This document shows, one piece after another, positions 39,307 to 47,815 of a stretch of 64,000 nt of DNA. A program made the position numbers and the translations under genes. A model generated the notes under the pieces. The model was not told where the DNA came from, did no database searches, and saw only the letters and a program-made list of their open reading frames with translations. Source of the stretch: Kangiella koreensis DSM 16069 (lineage in GTDB: Bacteria; Pseudomonadota; Gammaproteobacteria; Enterobacterales; Kangiellaceae); NCBI RefSeq assembly GCF_000024085.1, contig NC_013166.1, positions 1,488,001-1,552,000 on the forward strand. The letters are read 5' to 3'. The first letter of the stretch is position 1. Every line of letters begins with the position of its first letter.

Positions 39307-39846
39307 ATGAAAAAACTATTAGTAGGAAGCTTAATAGCGTCATCTCTCGCTATTTTAAGTGGTTGTGGGGCTGATGGAAGAGTGACAGGTGGTGGAACCA
39401 TGCACTCAGCCGGCGGCGATGGAAAAACCGTCTTCACAATCAATGCCAGCCGATGTCCCGACTCCTCTGGGGAAAGCGTTGTAAAAGGAAAAGTTCAATT
39501 ACACGATAAAACAGCCATTGACTTCGAAAATACAGGCGGTGTCAGCTTGCATGCTGACGTCACTTCAGCCATGTATTGCTCAGATGACCCAGCCGATGAC
39601 AGCGGTGAATACTGCTTACAATGCCAGTCAGCCGGATATTTCGAAGTTGAGTTTGCTTATAACTCTCAAAACAACCAGAACCCAGGCGAAGGAAGCGGCT
39701 ATATGTGTATCGCCGATGCAGGCTCAGGAAATGGACTACACGGGATCGCCATCGTTCAGGTTACTTCTGGACCATACGACGGCTACACCAACCTCGGTGG
39801 AGTCAGCGGTAACGTACAAACTCACGAATGCGACACTCAAGAGTAA
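39307..39846 (+). CDS. Cys-rich lipoprotein, hypothetical
   Basis: 179 residues. Signal peptide with lipobox LSGC (Cys20). The mature part is Gly-rich with VTGGGTM and a C-terminal beta-strand pattern (GIAIVQVTSGPYDGYTNLGG), faintly like the VTGGG-starting domain found after surface proteins. It has at least six further Cys, likely disulphides. Good ribosome site (AAGGAGAAA). The next gene, a protease, starts 14 bp after its stop, so the two form an operon. Confidence 0.8.
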   Translation: MKKLLVGSLIASSLAILSGCGADGRVTGGGTMHSAGGDGKTVFTINASRCPDSSGESVVKGKVQLHDKTAIDFENTGGVSLHADVTSAMYCSDDPADDSGEYCLQCQSAGYFEVEFAYNSQNNQNPGEGSGYMCIADAGSGNGLHGIAIVQVTSGPYDGYTNLGGVSGNVQTHECDTQE

Positions 39847-39860
39847 AGGGAGTTTATAAC

Positions 39861-41105
39861 ATGAAATTAAATAAAATCAGTCTAGCAACCCTTGCTGCGG
39901 TAGGATTAGCTATTTCATCAGCAGCTGCAGCGAACACCTTGGTTCATAAACGCTTTATAGTTGAATACCCAACGCAAAAAAAAGCGGAAGTGATTCAAAA
40001 ATTAAATGAAGCCGGTGCAGAGATTAAACTGGAACTCGACTCGCTGGATACCATCGCCTTTGAAGTGGATTCACTGGAAACTTTACGAAACTTACGGGCA
40101 AGTTCCAATCTAAAAATCGAGATTGATCCTGTCAGAACCGTAACACCTTCAGATGTCACACAGATTGAAGACCACACGGATGATCCTTTAAAGACTCACC
40201 CTTCGCTCTACGGTATTCATATGGTGCAATCCGGTGACTTTCCAAATGGAGCGGCAGCAAACCCTTCTAAAATCTGTGTGATTGATACCGGCTACGATAT
40301 TGCTCACGAAGATTTGCCCAAAAACGCAATGGGCTCAAATGATCTGAGTGGCCCCTGGTATGGCCCACTGCCAGAAGATTTGCACTATCATGGCACCCAC
40401 GTTGCCGGCACGATTGGCGCGATAGGTAATAATGGTATTGGTGTGTCCGGCGTTATTCCCAATGTTGAAGACACGGGCGGTTTCTATATCGTTCGATATT
40501 TTGACTCGGAAGGCGGTGTTGCCTACGCTTCAGGTCTTGCCGGAGCGATTGAGGAATGCGCAAATAACGGCGCTAACGTCATCAATATGAGTTTAGGTGG
40601 ACCAGTCTATTCCAAAGTGGAAGAAAGAGCCTTTGAACGTGCTCGTAAGGCAGGTGTTTTGAGTATCGCCGCCGCAGGTAATGATGGAGTTTCGACTCAT
40701 AGTTACCCAGCTTCTTACGACTCGGTCATGTCTGTGGGAGCGCTCGACTCGGCAAAAGTCATTGCTGATTTCTCGCAAACCACTTCACAGGTAGAAATCT
40801 CTGCCCCCGGAGTTAGTGTTGGCTCAACAGGTCCCGGTAATGAATACATAATCGCCAGCGGAACCTCAATGGCAACGCCACACGTCGTCGGAGTCGCAGC
40901 ACTAGTCTGGAGCCATTATCCACACTGCTCAAACTTCGACATCCGCACCGCACTTAAAGCTTCAGCGGAAGACCTGGGCGAACCAGGCCATGACTATGCC
41001 TATGGCGCAGGACTCGTTCAAGCCAAAGCAGCCTATGATTATCTTGCAACCAACGGTTGCACAGGCAGAGTCTGCAAAGGTAAAGAATGCGACCCTGCAA
41101 AATAA
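39861..41105 (+). CDS. secreted S8 (subtilisin-like) serine protease
   Basis: 414 residues. Signal peptide, an I9-like inhibitory propeptide (RFIVEYPTQKKAEVIQKLNE to about residue 95), then the S8 domain with Asp142 (VIDTGYD), His177 (HGTHVAGT) and Ser336 (GTSMATPH). Short Cys-rich tail (CTGRVCKGKECDP). Start ATG at 39861 with AGGGAG upstream; a longer frame begins inside the lipoprotein gene. Exported protein-degrading enzyme, fitting an organism that lives on protein. Confidence 0.94.
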   Translation: MKLNKISLATLAAVGLAISSAAAANTLVHKRFIVEYPTQKKAEVIQKLNEAGAEIKLELDSLDTIAFEVDSLETLRNLRASSNLKIEIDPVRTVTPSDVTQIEDHTDDPLKTHPSLYGIHMVQSGDFPNGAAANPSKICVIDTGYDIAHEDLPKNAMGSNDLSGPWYGPLPEDLHYHGTHVAGTIGAIGNNGIGVSGVIPNVEDTGGFYIVRYFDSEGGVAYASGLAGAIEECANNGANVINMSLGGPVYSKVEERAFERARKAGVLSIAAAGNDGVSTHSYPASYDSVMSVGALDSAKVIADFSQTTSQVEISAPGVSVGSTGPGNEYIIASGTSMATPHVVGVAALVWSHYPHCSNFDIRTALKASAEDLGEPGHDYAYGAGLVQAKAAYDYLATNGCTGRVCKGKECDPAK

Positions 41106-41124
41106 TCACCTACTCACCAACCTA

Positions 41125-41151
41125 AAAGGCGGCCTTAGCCGCCTTTTTTTA
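41125..41151 (+). terminator. terminator of protease operon
   Basis: AAAGGCGGC / GCCGCCTTT stem with loop CTTA and a T-run on the plus strand, about 20 bp after the protease stop. Confidence 0.88.
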
Positions 41152-41240
41152 TGAGTCTCATCAAATCAAAACTCCATTTCTATAGAGAGCGAATAAATAC
41201 AGTTTTATAGATCTGAATTGAGTTTTCTGCAGGCAATAAA

Positions 41241-41263
41241 AAACCCCGCATAGTGCGAGGTTT
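41241..41263 (-). terminator. distal terminator after tRNA-Arg repeat unit
   Basis: AAACC-CGCA / TGCG-GGTTT stem with one mismatch and loop TAG; on the minus strand it runs into T6. It closes the transcript that includes the second copy of the tRNA-Arg 3' end. Confidence 0.75.
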
Positions 41264-41272
41264 CTTGAATAA

Positions 41273-41412
41273 TGGCGCGCGTGGAAGGATTACTGCGTCG
41301 CTACGCTCCTTGCCCTTCGGGCCGTCGTCGGCTACGCCTCCAACGTTCAAAGCACTTCGTGCTTTGTCGAACTCCTTCGGAGGTTCTCATCATTTTCTTT
41401 GATACAACGAAA
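41273..41412 (-). ncRNA. RtT-like repeat element downstream of tRNA-Arg
   Basis: Positions 41273-41291 (TGGCGCGCGTGGAAGGATT) copy the last 19 bases of tRNA-Arg exactly; six flanking bases (GAATAA) are copied too. The period to the true end (41448) is 175 bp. The segment between contains CCCTTCGGG, a GTTC-AAAGCAC-TTC-GTGCTTT-GTCGAAC hairpin at 41345-41372, a TCCTTCGGA stem and GGTTCTCATC at 41382-41391. The stem differs in sequence from those of the Asp and Ser elements but keeps its pairing, a sign of RNA-level constraint. Confidence 0.72.
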
Positions 41413-41440
41413 AAAGGCTTCCGGTTTAAGGGAAGCCTTT
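41413..41440 (-). terminator. proximal terminator of tRNA-Arg
   Basis: AAAGGCTTCC / GGAAGCCTTT stem, 7 bases after the CCA end on the minus strand, followed by T6. Confidence 0.85.
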
Positions 41441-41447
41441 CGAATAA

Positions 41448-41524
41448 TGGCGCGCGTGGAAGGATTCGAACCTCCGACCGCCTGGTTCGTAGCCAGGTAC
41501 TCTATCCAGCTGAGCTACACGCGC
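41448..41524 (-). tRNA. tRNA-Arg (ACG)
   Basis: 77 nt on the minus strand. Acceptor GCGCGTG pairs with CACGCGC, anticodon loop CTACGAA (anticodon ACG, wobble A normally edited to inosine), T-loop GGTTCGAATCC and an encoded CCA. Confidence 0.97.
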
Positions 41525-41542
41525 ATCTCGTTGTCGGGCGGT

Positions 41543-41570
41543 ATTATGCCACCAGACGATGATATGTCAA
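41543..41570 (-). promoter_or_regulatory. promoter of tRNA-Arg
   Basis: On the minus strand TTGACA (41565-41570), a 16-bp spacer and CATAAT (41543-41548), followed by a GC-rich ACCGCCCG discriminator. Confidence 0.8.
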
Positions 41571-41672
41571 CGCCCTTTTGTAAATTTTTCCAGAATATTT
41601 CAATAAAATATCTAACTGATTGTTTATCAAACAAATCTGGTTCAAATAGTAGTCAAATTCAATGACTCTTAG

Positions 41673-43019
41673 TTATAATTTTTTTGACTCTTTCTTATCT
41701 TCATACATCATTAAATCAGCTTTGTGTACGAGCTCTTCCATATCATCTGTATCGTAAGGGAACAAGCCGTATCCCGCGCTTAGGGATAGATTTAAGTTAT
41801 GCTGCTCAAATTTGAAGCTCCGTTCATTAACAGCCTTTTTCAGTTTATGAATAACGCTTTCAACCTCATTCTTTTTGTAAACCCTTGGCAATAAGATTAA
41901 AAATTCATCTCCTCCGAGACGACAACAGATATCTGTTTGTCTTACATTATCAAGAATAATATTTGCAACCTCGGTTAGTACATAATCCCCGGCTTGATGG
42001 CCGAAATTATCATTTATGTCTTTAAAACCATTTAAATCAATAGAAATTACAGCGAAAGGCTTCTTCTTTTGATCCTCTGTAAGCTTTTCAAGCAAAATAA
42101 ATGCAAACCTTCTATTGCGCAGCCCTGTTAGTTCATCAAGCATTGAAGCTCTATGAGCTAAATGGTAAGAGCGGTATAGCAGCATGACTAAGAGTAAAAT
42201 TAAGACTATAAGGCCATAACCCATTACTCTATATATTATTAAGCTATTAAGAAATGTATTAGATGGGGCTTTCATCATGCTACCTGTCATTACCCAGCTA
42301 CCACCAGGTATTTCAATGACAGAAGTAATATCCGCCTCATCAAAAACCTTTTTATTACCTATAAAAAATGGTCCTTCTCCACCAGTTCCATTCAGGCCCC
42401 TAATAGCCACATCAAACTTATTAAGCAGCCTGTAAAGTCCAGCATCTTCAAAAAGCTTTTCAACATCAATTACAATGCTTACCCCACCCCAATAATTGGA
42501 ATTTAGGGGAACGTCATCAAATACTGGGAAGCGGGCAATAATGGCTTGACCACCTTGCACTAACTCTAGTGGGCCAGCCATAACAACAGACTTAGTAAGA
42601 CGTGCATTTTCTACCGTCTTGAACTGCTCAGGCTTGCTTCTGAAATCAAAGTCAATTGCCTTTTCATTGCCTTTAAATGGATAGACCTTTGAAATTACAT
42701 AACCTTCAGAAATTCCGATGTTTCGTATATAACGACCATTTTGGATCAGGGTTTTAGCAAATGCATCAAAATTATCAAGTGCCAACTCTTTATTTACCGA
42801 CAACACTGTCACTAAGCCGTTAGCTATAAATACATCTGAATACAAGGCAGATTCAACATTAGCTCGAACCAAAAGAAATTCTTCAGTCAAATGTTGCCGA
42901 GCCTCTCTATTTATATCTTCTTCGTATGATTTTAAAAAAAACTCAAACAGAATAGTTGTTATTACCAAATAGAAAAAACAAGCTAAAATAACAGCTAGAT
43001 TAATAACCTTTTTTTTCAT
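41673..43019 (-). CDS. CHASE-domain diguanylate cyclase
   Basis: 448 residues. Membrane helices at about 7-29 and 263-284 enclose a periplasmic CHASE sensor (IGISEGYVISKVYPFKGNEKAI, GGVSIVIDVEKLF). The cytoplasmic GGDEF domain has an intact active site GGDEF (369-373) and an RxxD inhibitory site (RQTD, 360-363) five residues before it, so it should make cyclic-di-GMP and be product-inhibited. No EAL domain. Monocistronic. The ligand sensed is unknown. Confidence 0.93.
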   Translation of the reverse strand: MKKKVINLAVILACFFYLVITTILFEFFLKSYEEDINREARQHLTEEFLLVRANVESALYSDVFIANGLVTVLSVNKELALDNFDAFAKTLIQNGRYIRNIGISEGYVISKVYPFKGNEKAIDFDFRSKPEQFKTVENARLTKSVVMAGPLELVQGGQAIIARFPVFDDVPLNSNYWGGVSIVIDVEKLFEDAGLYRLLNKFDVAIRGLNGTGGEGPFFIGNKKVFDEADITSVIEIPGGSWVMTGSMMKAPSNTFLNSLIIYRVMGYGLIVLILLLVMLLYRSYHLAHRASMLDELTGLRNRRFAFILLEKLTEDQKKKPFAVISIDLNGFKDINDNFGHQAGDYVLTEVANIILDNVRQTDICCRLGGDEFLILLPRVYKKNEVESVIHKLKKAVNERSFKFEQHNLNLSLSAGYGLFPYDTDDMEELVHKADLMMYEDKKESKKL

Positions 43020-43128
43020 AACCTATCTCTCGTATAAACTATTCGCTTATTTTTAATTAGCTGCTCGTTACTATTTTATATTTTTGCTGACAATTTAATC
43101 TGATTAAAAACTAATCAGCACCTGAATC

Positions 43129-44331
43129 TTACCGTTTTCTTGGTGTCACTGAAACCCCATCTTCAATTTCTTCGCTGGGGTTATAAATTAAGTCTTCCCC
43201 TTCGCTAACACCACTCAAAACTTCAGCTTCCAGTCCATTAATCGCCCCTATCTGCAAAGTGCGTTTGGTAGCAACTCCATCTTCAATCGCAAAGGTTACC
43301 CACTGATTACCTTCGCGAACCATGGCAATAACCGGAACAATCAGGCTGTTCGGTTTATCGGCCAGTATAATATCCACATCCAGCTGGTAGCCATGTCCGA
43401 GTTTCAGCCATTGCTCCTGAGGACTTGTGAAATCTATGTAAACATTAACTCTCTGCTCTTCAATTCCTAATGCGGTTACTTTCTTATATGCCATGGGCTC
43501 AACCTGCCTGACGAAGCCTTCAAGAACCGTATCGCCGCCCCAACCTTTCATCCGGACCTTCTGTCCCTTGACGACTCTAACTGCTTCGGTTGAAATCAGC
43601 TCAACTTTAATATCTAGGTTAGTGGGATCGCCAACATCCATGATTGGCTGAGCTGCATTAATTACACCCGCACTTTCACGGTAGCGAGTTAATACCACGC
43701 CGTCAGCTGGCGATAACACCTGGCTGCATTCACACTTAGGCAGGAACTCAGATAATGAGGTATCCAGCAAGGCCTGAACACGCTCCAGCTCTGCTCTTCT
43801 GAGTTGTAACGTTGCCTGAGTAGCCTGTAGCTCCTGTTGTAAACTTTGATAAATTTTCTTAGCAGTATCATACTCACGTTCGGAAATCGCCTGGTCTTTA
43901 TATAAACTATCAGCTCTTTCAAGATCACTTTTGGCAAAGCTTAATTCGTTTTGCACCTGTCTCAATTTAGCCTGAGTCATTTCCAGTGCGGATTGGGCTG
44001 CATGCAACTCGGCAACGGCCTGTTTTTCACTGCGCGGATCGAGCGGCTGCGAACGTAACGGCTCGATTTCAGCAACAACGGTTGTATTTGCTTCAACGGG
44101 ATCACCCACCTCCAGCTCAACGCGACGCAAATAACCAGTTATTGGTGCTGACACCTGGTAAATATTTTTAACCCGAGTCTCGCCGACTTCAGACACCACT
44201 TCATAAAATTGGCCTTTAGTAACCGTTACTGCTTCGACTTCAATCGCTCTTGGCCAAAAGCCATAAGCCAGCAAAGCAACCAAAATCGCCACTAACACAA
44301 TCCATAACTTAAATCGCTTATTGATACCCAT
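43129..44331 (-). CDS. HlyD-family periplasmic adaptor
   Basis: 400 residues. N-terminal membrane helix (residues 9-26), split biotinyl-lipoyl domain (VSAPITGYLRRVELEVGDPVEA; LSPADGVVLTRYRESAGVI) around a coiled-coil hairpin (about 95-195), then beta-barrel domains. Membrane-fusion subunit linking an inner-membrane ABC permease to an outer-membrane channel. It starts 6 bp after the permease stop; the three genes form one operon. No outer-membrane factor gene is here. Confidence 0.92.
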   Translation of the reverse strand: MGINKRFKLWIVLVAILVALLAYGFWPRAIEVEAVTVTKGQFYEVVSEVGETRVKNIYQVSAPITGYLRRVELEVGDPVEANTTVVAEIEPLRSQPLDPRSEKQAVAELHAAQSALEMTQAKLRQVQNELSFAKSDLERADSLYKDQAISEREYDTAKKIYQSLQQELQATQATLQLRRAELERVQALLDTSLSEFLPKCECSQVLSPADGVVLTRYRESAGVINAAQPIMDVGDPTNLDIKVELISTEAVRVVKGQKVRMKGWGGDTVLEGFVRQVEPMAYKKVTALGIEEQRVNVYIDFTSPQEQWLKLGHGYQLDVDIILADKPNSLIVPVIAMVREGNQWVTFAIEDGVATKRTLQIGAINGLEAEVLSGVSEGEDLIYNPSEEIEDGVSVTPRKR

Positions 44332-44337
44332 GAATAG

Positions 44338-46704
44338 TTATTCCTTGGTCTTTAATACTTCGATAAGGTCGAGGTGATGAATTCTTTTTACCACAAACAG
44401 CGCAGACATCACTGAAGCTATGATCGCCACAATCACGGCATAGCTATAGGTATGGGGGTAAATAATGATCGGGATCCTGAATAATTCAGTTTCAAATGCA
44501 TAGCCCAATAACTGAGTCAGTCCCCATCCGACAAAACATCCTAAAGCCAATCCGATCAATGTCAGTAACCCCACTTCACATAACAAAATATAAGAGGTTT
44601 CACCTTTAGTAAAACCCAAAACTCGTAATGTGGCCAGCTCGCGTCCTCGCTCTGAAAGAGAAATTCGAATCATGTTATAGGAAACCCCAAACACCAGAAT
44701 TGAGGATAGAACTATAAATATAAACATAAACACCAGCATACTCTCAGCGACCGTTTCATTAAATGCATCAAGCAACGATTGCTTCGTCATCAAGGCCGTA
44801 ATAGCCGGAGACTCCTTAACTGCTTTATAGAGCTCGTTGTAATGTTGCGAATCAACCACAAGGTTAAGCATAAAATACTGGCCGACTTCCCCAAGCTCCC
44901 GATTAAGTGTTTTGAGGTTCATATAAGCTGGCAAGCCAATAAAAGTATCGAATATTCCAACAACGGGGTAATCTCGCCGCAAACCGGACTTATCCAGAAA
45001 CTCAACATAAATCCGATCGCCAACGCCAATATTTAACTTCTCAGCCAAAATGCTTCCTATGACCATACCCTCTTCAGGCAATGTGACGACTTGTTCTGAA
45101 TAGGTGTCGTAAATAGGCTGCAAGGTAGCATCCGATTCTAATCCTGTGATAGAACCGCGGTGAGTTTTTGTGCCATTAATAAACTCTACGGAAACATAAC
45201 GAATTGGCTCTGCTTCAATGACGCCAGGAAGCCGCTTAACCTGATACAAAGCCTCCTGCTTCTGGTTCTCATAAAAAGCCAAGGTCATATCTTGGCGTTG
45301 GGCGTCATTAAAAAATGAAATCCCTAAATACTTAATCGCATCTGACATCTGAATGGCTAACACCATCAGACCCACAGCAAAAGAAATTCCGATAACCGTA
45401 AAACTGGCTCTGAGCGGCTTACGAATAATTTGACGAACGGCAATTCGGGTTGGCTGATCGAGCCAATGCTTAATATAAGGAGTATCGACAAAACTTTTAT
45501 GGTAGATATCAGGGCTTGGCGGAACCATCGCGACGGCAGGCGGTAATTGAACCACTCGAGCTATCGATCCAACAATTCCGGAAAGTGCAGCTAAAACACT
45601 AACTCCCGAACTGGCTATAAACGAGATAAATGAAAAATCATAAACCAGAAGTGGGAAACGGAAAAACTCCGCATACATTTCAGTATTCGCCTGACCAAGA
45701 TAAGCGCCCGCGGCTAAGCCAATAACAGCCCCCACTAAGCACATGACCAACACCATCTTGAAGTAATGAGCACCGACTTGAAGGTTGCTATAACCAAAGG
45801 CTTTTAATAATCCAATTTGCTCACGCTCATTGGTAATCATCCGGCTTAGTACCATGTTCGTAAGAAATGCCGATACCAGCAGGAAAATCACCGGAAAGAT
45901 GATTGAGGTGGTTTTTAATTGCTGTATTTCATTATTAACGAACCAATAAGAAATCTGGTCATCACGTAAATAAGAATTCCTGCCACCGTAAGGCTCAAGA
46001 ACCATATCAATCTGTTTTAATAAAGCCTGATGATCTGACGCCGCGTCGAATTTGAAAGCAACATCATTAAATGCACCTTTGAGGTCAAAGGCAGCCTCAA
46101 GTGAGCTTTGCCCCGCCCATAAAATTCCGTAGCGTGCGTCATCAGGCATCAAGGAACCCGGAGAAATTGAGTAGATATACTCAGGGCTTAGCGCAATACC
46201 AACTATCCTGAAATAACGCTTTTTGCCATTCATCACAGCCGAAATCCTGTCACCCAAATTCAAGTTGTGTGCTTCGGCAAAAGGTTCATTCACAATCACC
46301 TCGTCCGAAGCTCCCGGAGCAATCCAGCGCCCTTGCCTCAGGGCTAGCTGATTAAGCCTCGGTTGCCCCTGGTCGGGAATGGAAGTCAGTAATCCCATAA
46401 CGGGTTCATTGAAATCCGGCATATCCAGACTGGCATATTTCTTGATACGAGTTTCAACTAAGCTGATACCCTGAATCGCTTCTAATCGCTGCTTAACTGT
46501 ATTCGGAACTCGCACAGCGCTAACAAAAGCATCGGCAAACTGATAATCGGAATAATACTGCTCGGAAGTTTTTTTCAAGGATTCTAAAGTGGTCAAAGCC
46601 ATACTCAAGGTTGCAATACCCGATGCAATGACTAAAGCCACAGCAATGACCTGGCCTTTGACATGCCATAAGTCACGCAACAATTTCAGGTTCAGCGCGC
46701 GCAT
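44338..46704 (-). CDS. FtsX/MacB-type ABC transporter permease
   Basis: 788 residues, two FtsX-type repeats. The N-terminal helix is followed by a large periplasmic domain, three helices (about 270-385), a second periplasmic domain and three more C-terminal helices. This is the 10-helix double-FtsX arrangement. RELATLRVLGFTKGETSYILL and EREQIGLLKAFGYSNLQVG are the two FtsX coupling motifs. Substrate unknown; members export lipids, peptides or drugs or drive mechanotransmission. 1 bp from the ATPase gene. Confidence 0.92.
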   Translation of the reverse strand: MRALNLKLLRDLWHVKGQVIAVALVIASGIATLSMALTTLESLKKTSEQYYSDYQFADAFVSAVRVPNTVKQRLEAIQGISLVETRIKKYASLDMPDFNEPVMGLLTSIPDQGQPRLNQLALRQGRWIAPGASDEVIVNEPFAEAHNLNLGDRISAVMNGKKRYFRIVGIALSPEYIYSISPGSLMPDDARYGILWAGQSSLEAAFDLKGAFNDVAFKFDAASDHQALLKQIDMVLEPYGGRNSYLRDDQISYWFVNNEIQQLKTTSIIFPVIFLLVSAFLTNMVLSRMITNEREQIGLLKAFGYSNLQVGAHYFKMVLVMCLVGAVIGLAAGAYLGQANTEMYAEFFRFPLLVYDFSFISFIASSGVSVLAALSGIVGSIARVVQLPPAVAMVPPSPDIYHKSFVDTPYIKHWLDQPTRIAVRQIIRKPLRASFTVIGISFAVGLMVLAIQMSDAIKYLGISFFNDAQRQDMTLAFYENQKQEALYQVKRLPGVIEAEPIRYVSVEFINGTKTHRGSITGLESDATLQPIYDTYSEQVVTLPEEGMVIGSILAEKLNIGVGDRIYVEFLDKSGLRRDYPVVGIFDTFIGLPAYMNLKTLNRELGEVGQYFMLNLVVDSQHYNELYKAVKESPAITALMTKQSLLDAFNETVAESMLVFMFIFIVLSSILVFGVSYNMIRISLSERGRELATLRVLGFTKGETSYILLCEVGLLTLIGLALGCFVGWGLTQLLGYAFETELFRIPIIIYPHTYSYAVIVAIIASVMSALFVVKRIHHLDLIEVLKTKE

Positions 46705-46705
46705 A

Positions 46706-47470
46706 TCACCACTTTAACTCGCTCGGAGACAAACGGTTTGAATTGGATTGGATATCAGAAACCTTGCCATCGCGAAGCGTCACCACGCGATCAGCAATGC
46801 CGCCCACCGACGTATTATGGGTAATCACCACCGTCGCAGTACCCAGCTCACGATTGACCTGCTCAATAGCTTCCAGCACCAAAATACCGGTCTGATGATC
46901 CAAAGCCCCGGTCGGCTCATCGCACAACAGAATTTCAGGTTGCTTGGCGATCGCCCTGGCAATCGCAACGCGCTGCTGCTCGCCGCCCGAAAGTTGCCCA
47001 GGGAAATGATCCTTTCGCGGTAACAAACCGACCAAATCTAACGCTTCTTCAGGCTTAATAGGATTTTTAGCAATCTCAGTGACTAAAGCGACATTCTCTA
47101 AAGCCGTAAGACTCGGAATCAGATTATAAAACTGAAACACAAACCCCACATGCTCGCGACGAAAACTGGTCAAAAGCCCCTTACTGTCAGAGCTAATCAG
47201 CCGGTCTTTGAAATACACCTCACCCGAAGTCGCCACATCCAGACCACCGAGAATATTCAGCAGCGTCGACTTGCCGCTTCCAGACTCCCCCAGCAAAACC
47301 ACCATCTCATGCTCAAACACCTGAAAATCAACGCCATCCAACGCCTTAACCTCAACCTCCCCGGTCTTATAAACCTTAGTCAGATTGTGCGCATGCAACA
47401 CAGGCTTTGACTGAGTTGATGATGAATCACGAGTTTCTTCTTTAGTAGATAGTATTTCAGACAAGCTCAA
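46706..47470 (-). CDS. ABC transporter ATP-binding protein (LolD/MacB type)
   Basis: 254 residues. Walker [10 protein letters not shown] (61-69), Q-loop [15 protein letters not shown], signature [14 protein letters not shown], Walker [14 protein letters not shown]-loop VVITHN. This subfamily pairs with FtsX-type permeases. Start is TTG with AGGGA just upstream; the first ~25 residues are polar and possibly untranslated. First gene of the ATPase-permease-adaptor operon. Confidence 0.93.
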   Translation of the reverse strand: MSLSEILSTKEETRDSSSTQSKPVLHAHNLTKVYKTGEVEVKALDGVDFQVFEHEMVVLLGESGSGKSTLLNILGGLDVATSGEVYFKDRLISSDSKGLLTSFRREHVGFVFQFYNLIPSLTALENVALVTEIAKNPIKPEEALDLVGLLPRKDHFPGQLSGGEQQRVAIARAIAKQPEILLCDEPTGALDHQTGILVLEAIEQVNRELGTATVVITHNTSVGGIADRVVTLRDGKVSDIQSNSNRLSPSELKW

Positions 47471-47630
47471 ATCCCTGATTAAAAAACAAACACCTTTGAT
47501 TCATAGTAAGAATCGAACCGAAAGATAGCAACAGAATTTTAAAGGGAATGGGGGTTGGTTGATTTATGTCAGCTGGGTAAGAGCGTTTGGGTCTGAAGTA
47601 GCTAAATGCTAGGAACTATTCAATCCAATG

Positions 47631-47647
47631 TTTGTGGGTGTCCAATA
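47631..47647. repeat. 17-bp direct repeat, left copy
   Basis: TTTGTGGGTGTCCAATA, identical to 49150-49166. The pair flanks the DUF3644 gene 1519 bp apart. Confidence 0.8.
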
Positions 47648-47680
47648 CTTTTTCATGTGGAATGTCTCCCTTTTATGGAG

Positions 47681-47752
47681 TTAATGGGGTCAGAGTATAT
47701 TTCAAAGCAAAACCATCACACTAACTTAATTAATTTACTCTGACCCCATTAA
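47681..47752. repeat. REP/MITE-like inverted repeat (GGGGTCAGAGTA)
   Basis: TTAATGGGGTCAGAGTA (47681-47697) is perfectly repeated inverted at 47736-47752, with a 38-bp AT-rich spacer. The GGGGTCAGAGTA motif is one I associate with REP elements and their tyrosine transposases (RAYT) in gammaproteobacteria. No transposase gene is here. A 16-bp piece of the right half recurs at 51999-52014. Confidence 0.7.
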
Positions 47753-47815
47753 TTCGGCTAACATTAGCGACGAAGGAACGCAAGCCAAGCGTTTTGCGTC
47801 CTTTTGAGTAACGTG

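Larger units (their letters stand above)
47471..47815. other. gene-free border of accessory segment
   Basis: 345 bp with no ORF of note. It carries a GTGGGTGTCC-type direct repeat (47631-47647) and a long inverted repeat (47681-47752), and marks the change from the ABC operon to the accessory genes. Confidence 0.6.

Noticed and set aside
39004..39374. Plus-strand ORFs between rmuC and the lipoprotein gene
   Set aside because: They cross two repeat hairpins, lack ribosome sites and resemble no protein; one overlaps the true lipoprotein start.
41272..41665. Two plus-strand ORFs with Arg-rich or VEGFEPPTAW-type sequence
   Set aside because: They read across tRNA-Arg and its repeat element on the opposite strand. 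The Arg-rich part recalls the tpr product of E. coli tyrT, but the strand is wrong and no ribosome site is present.
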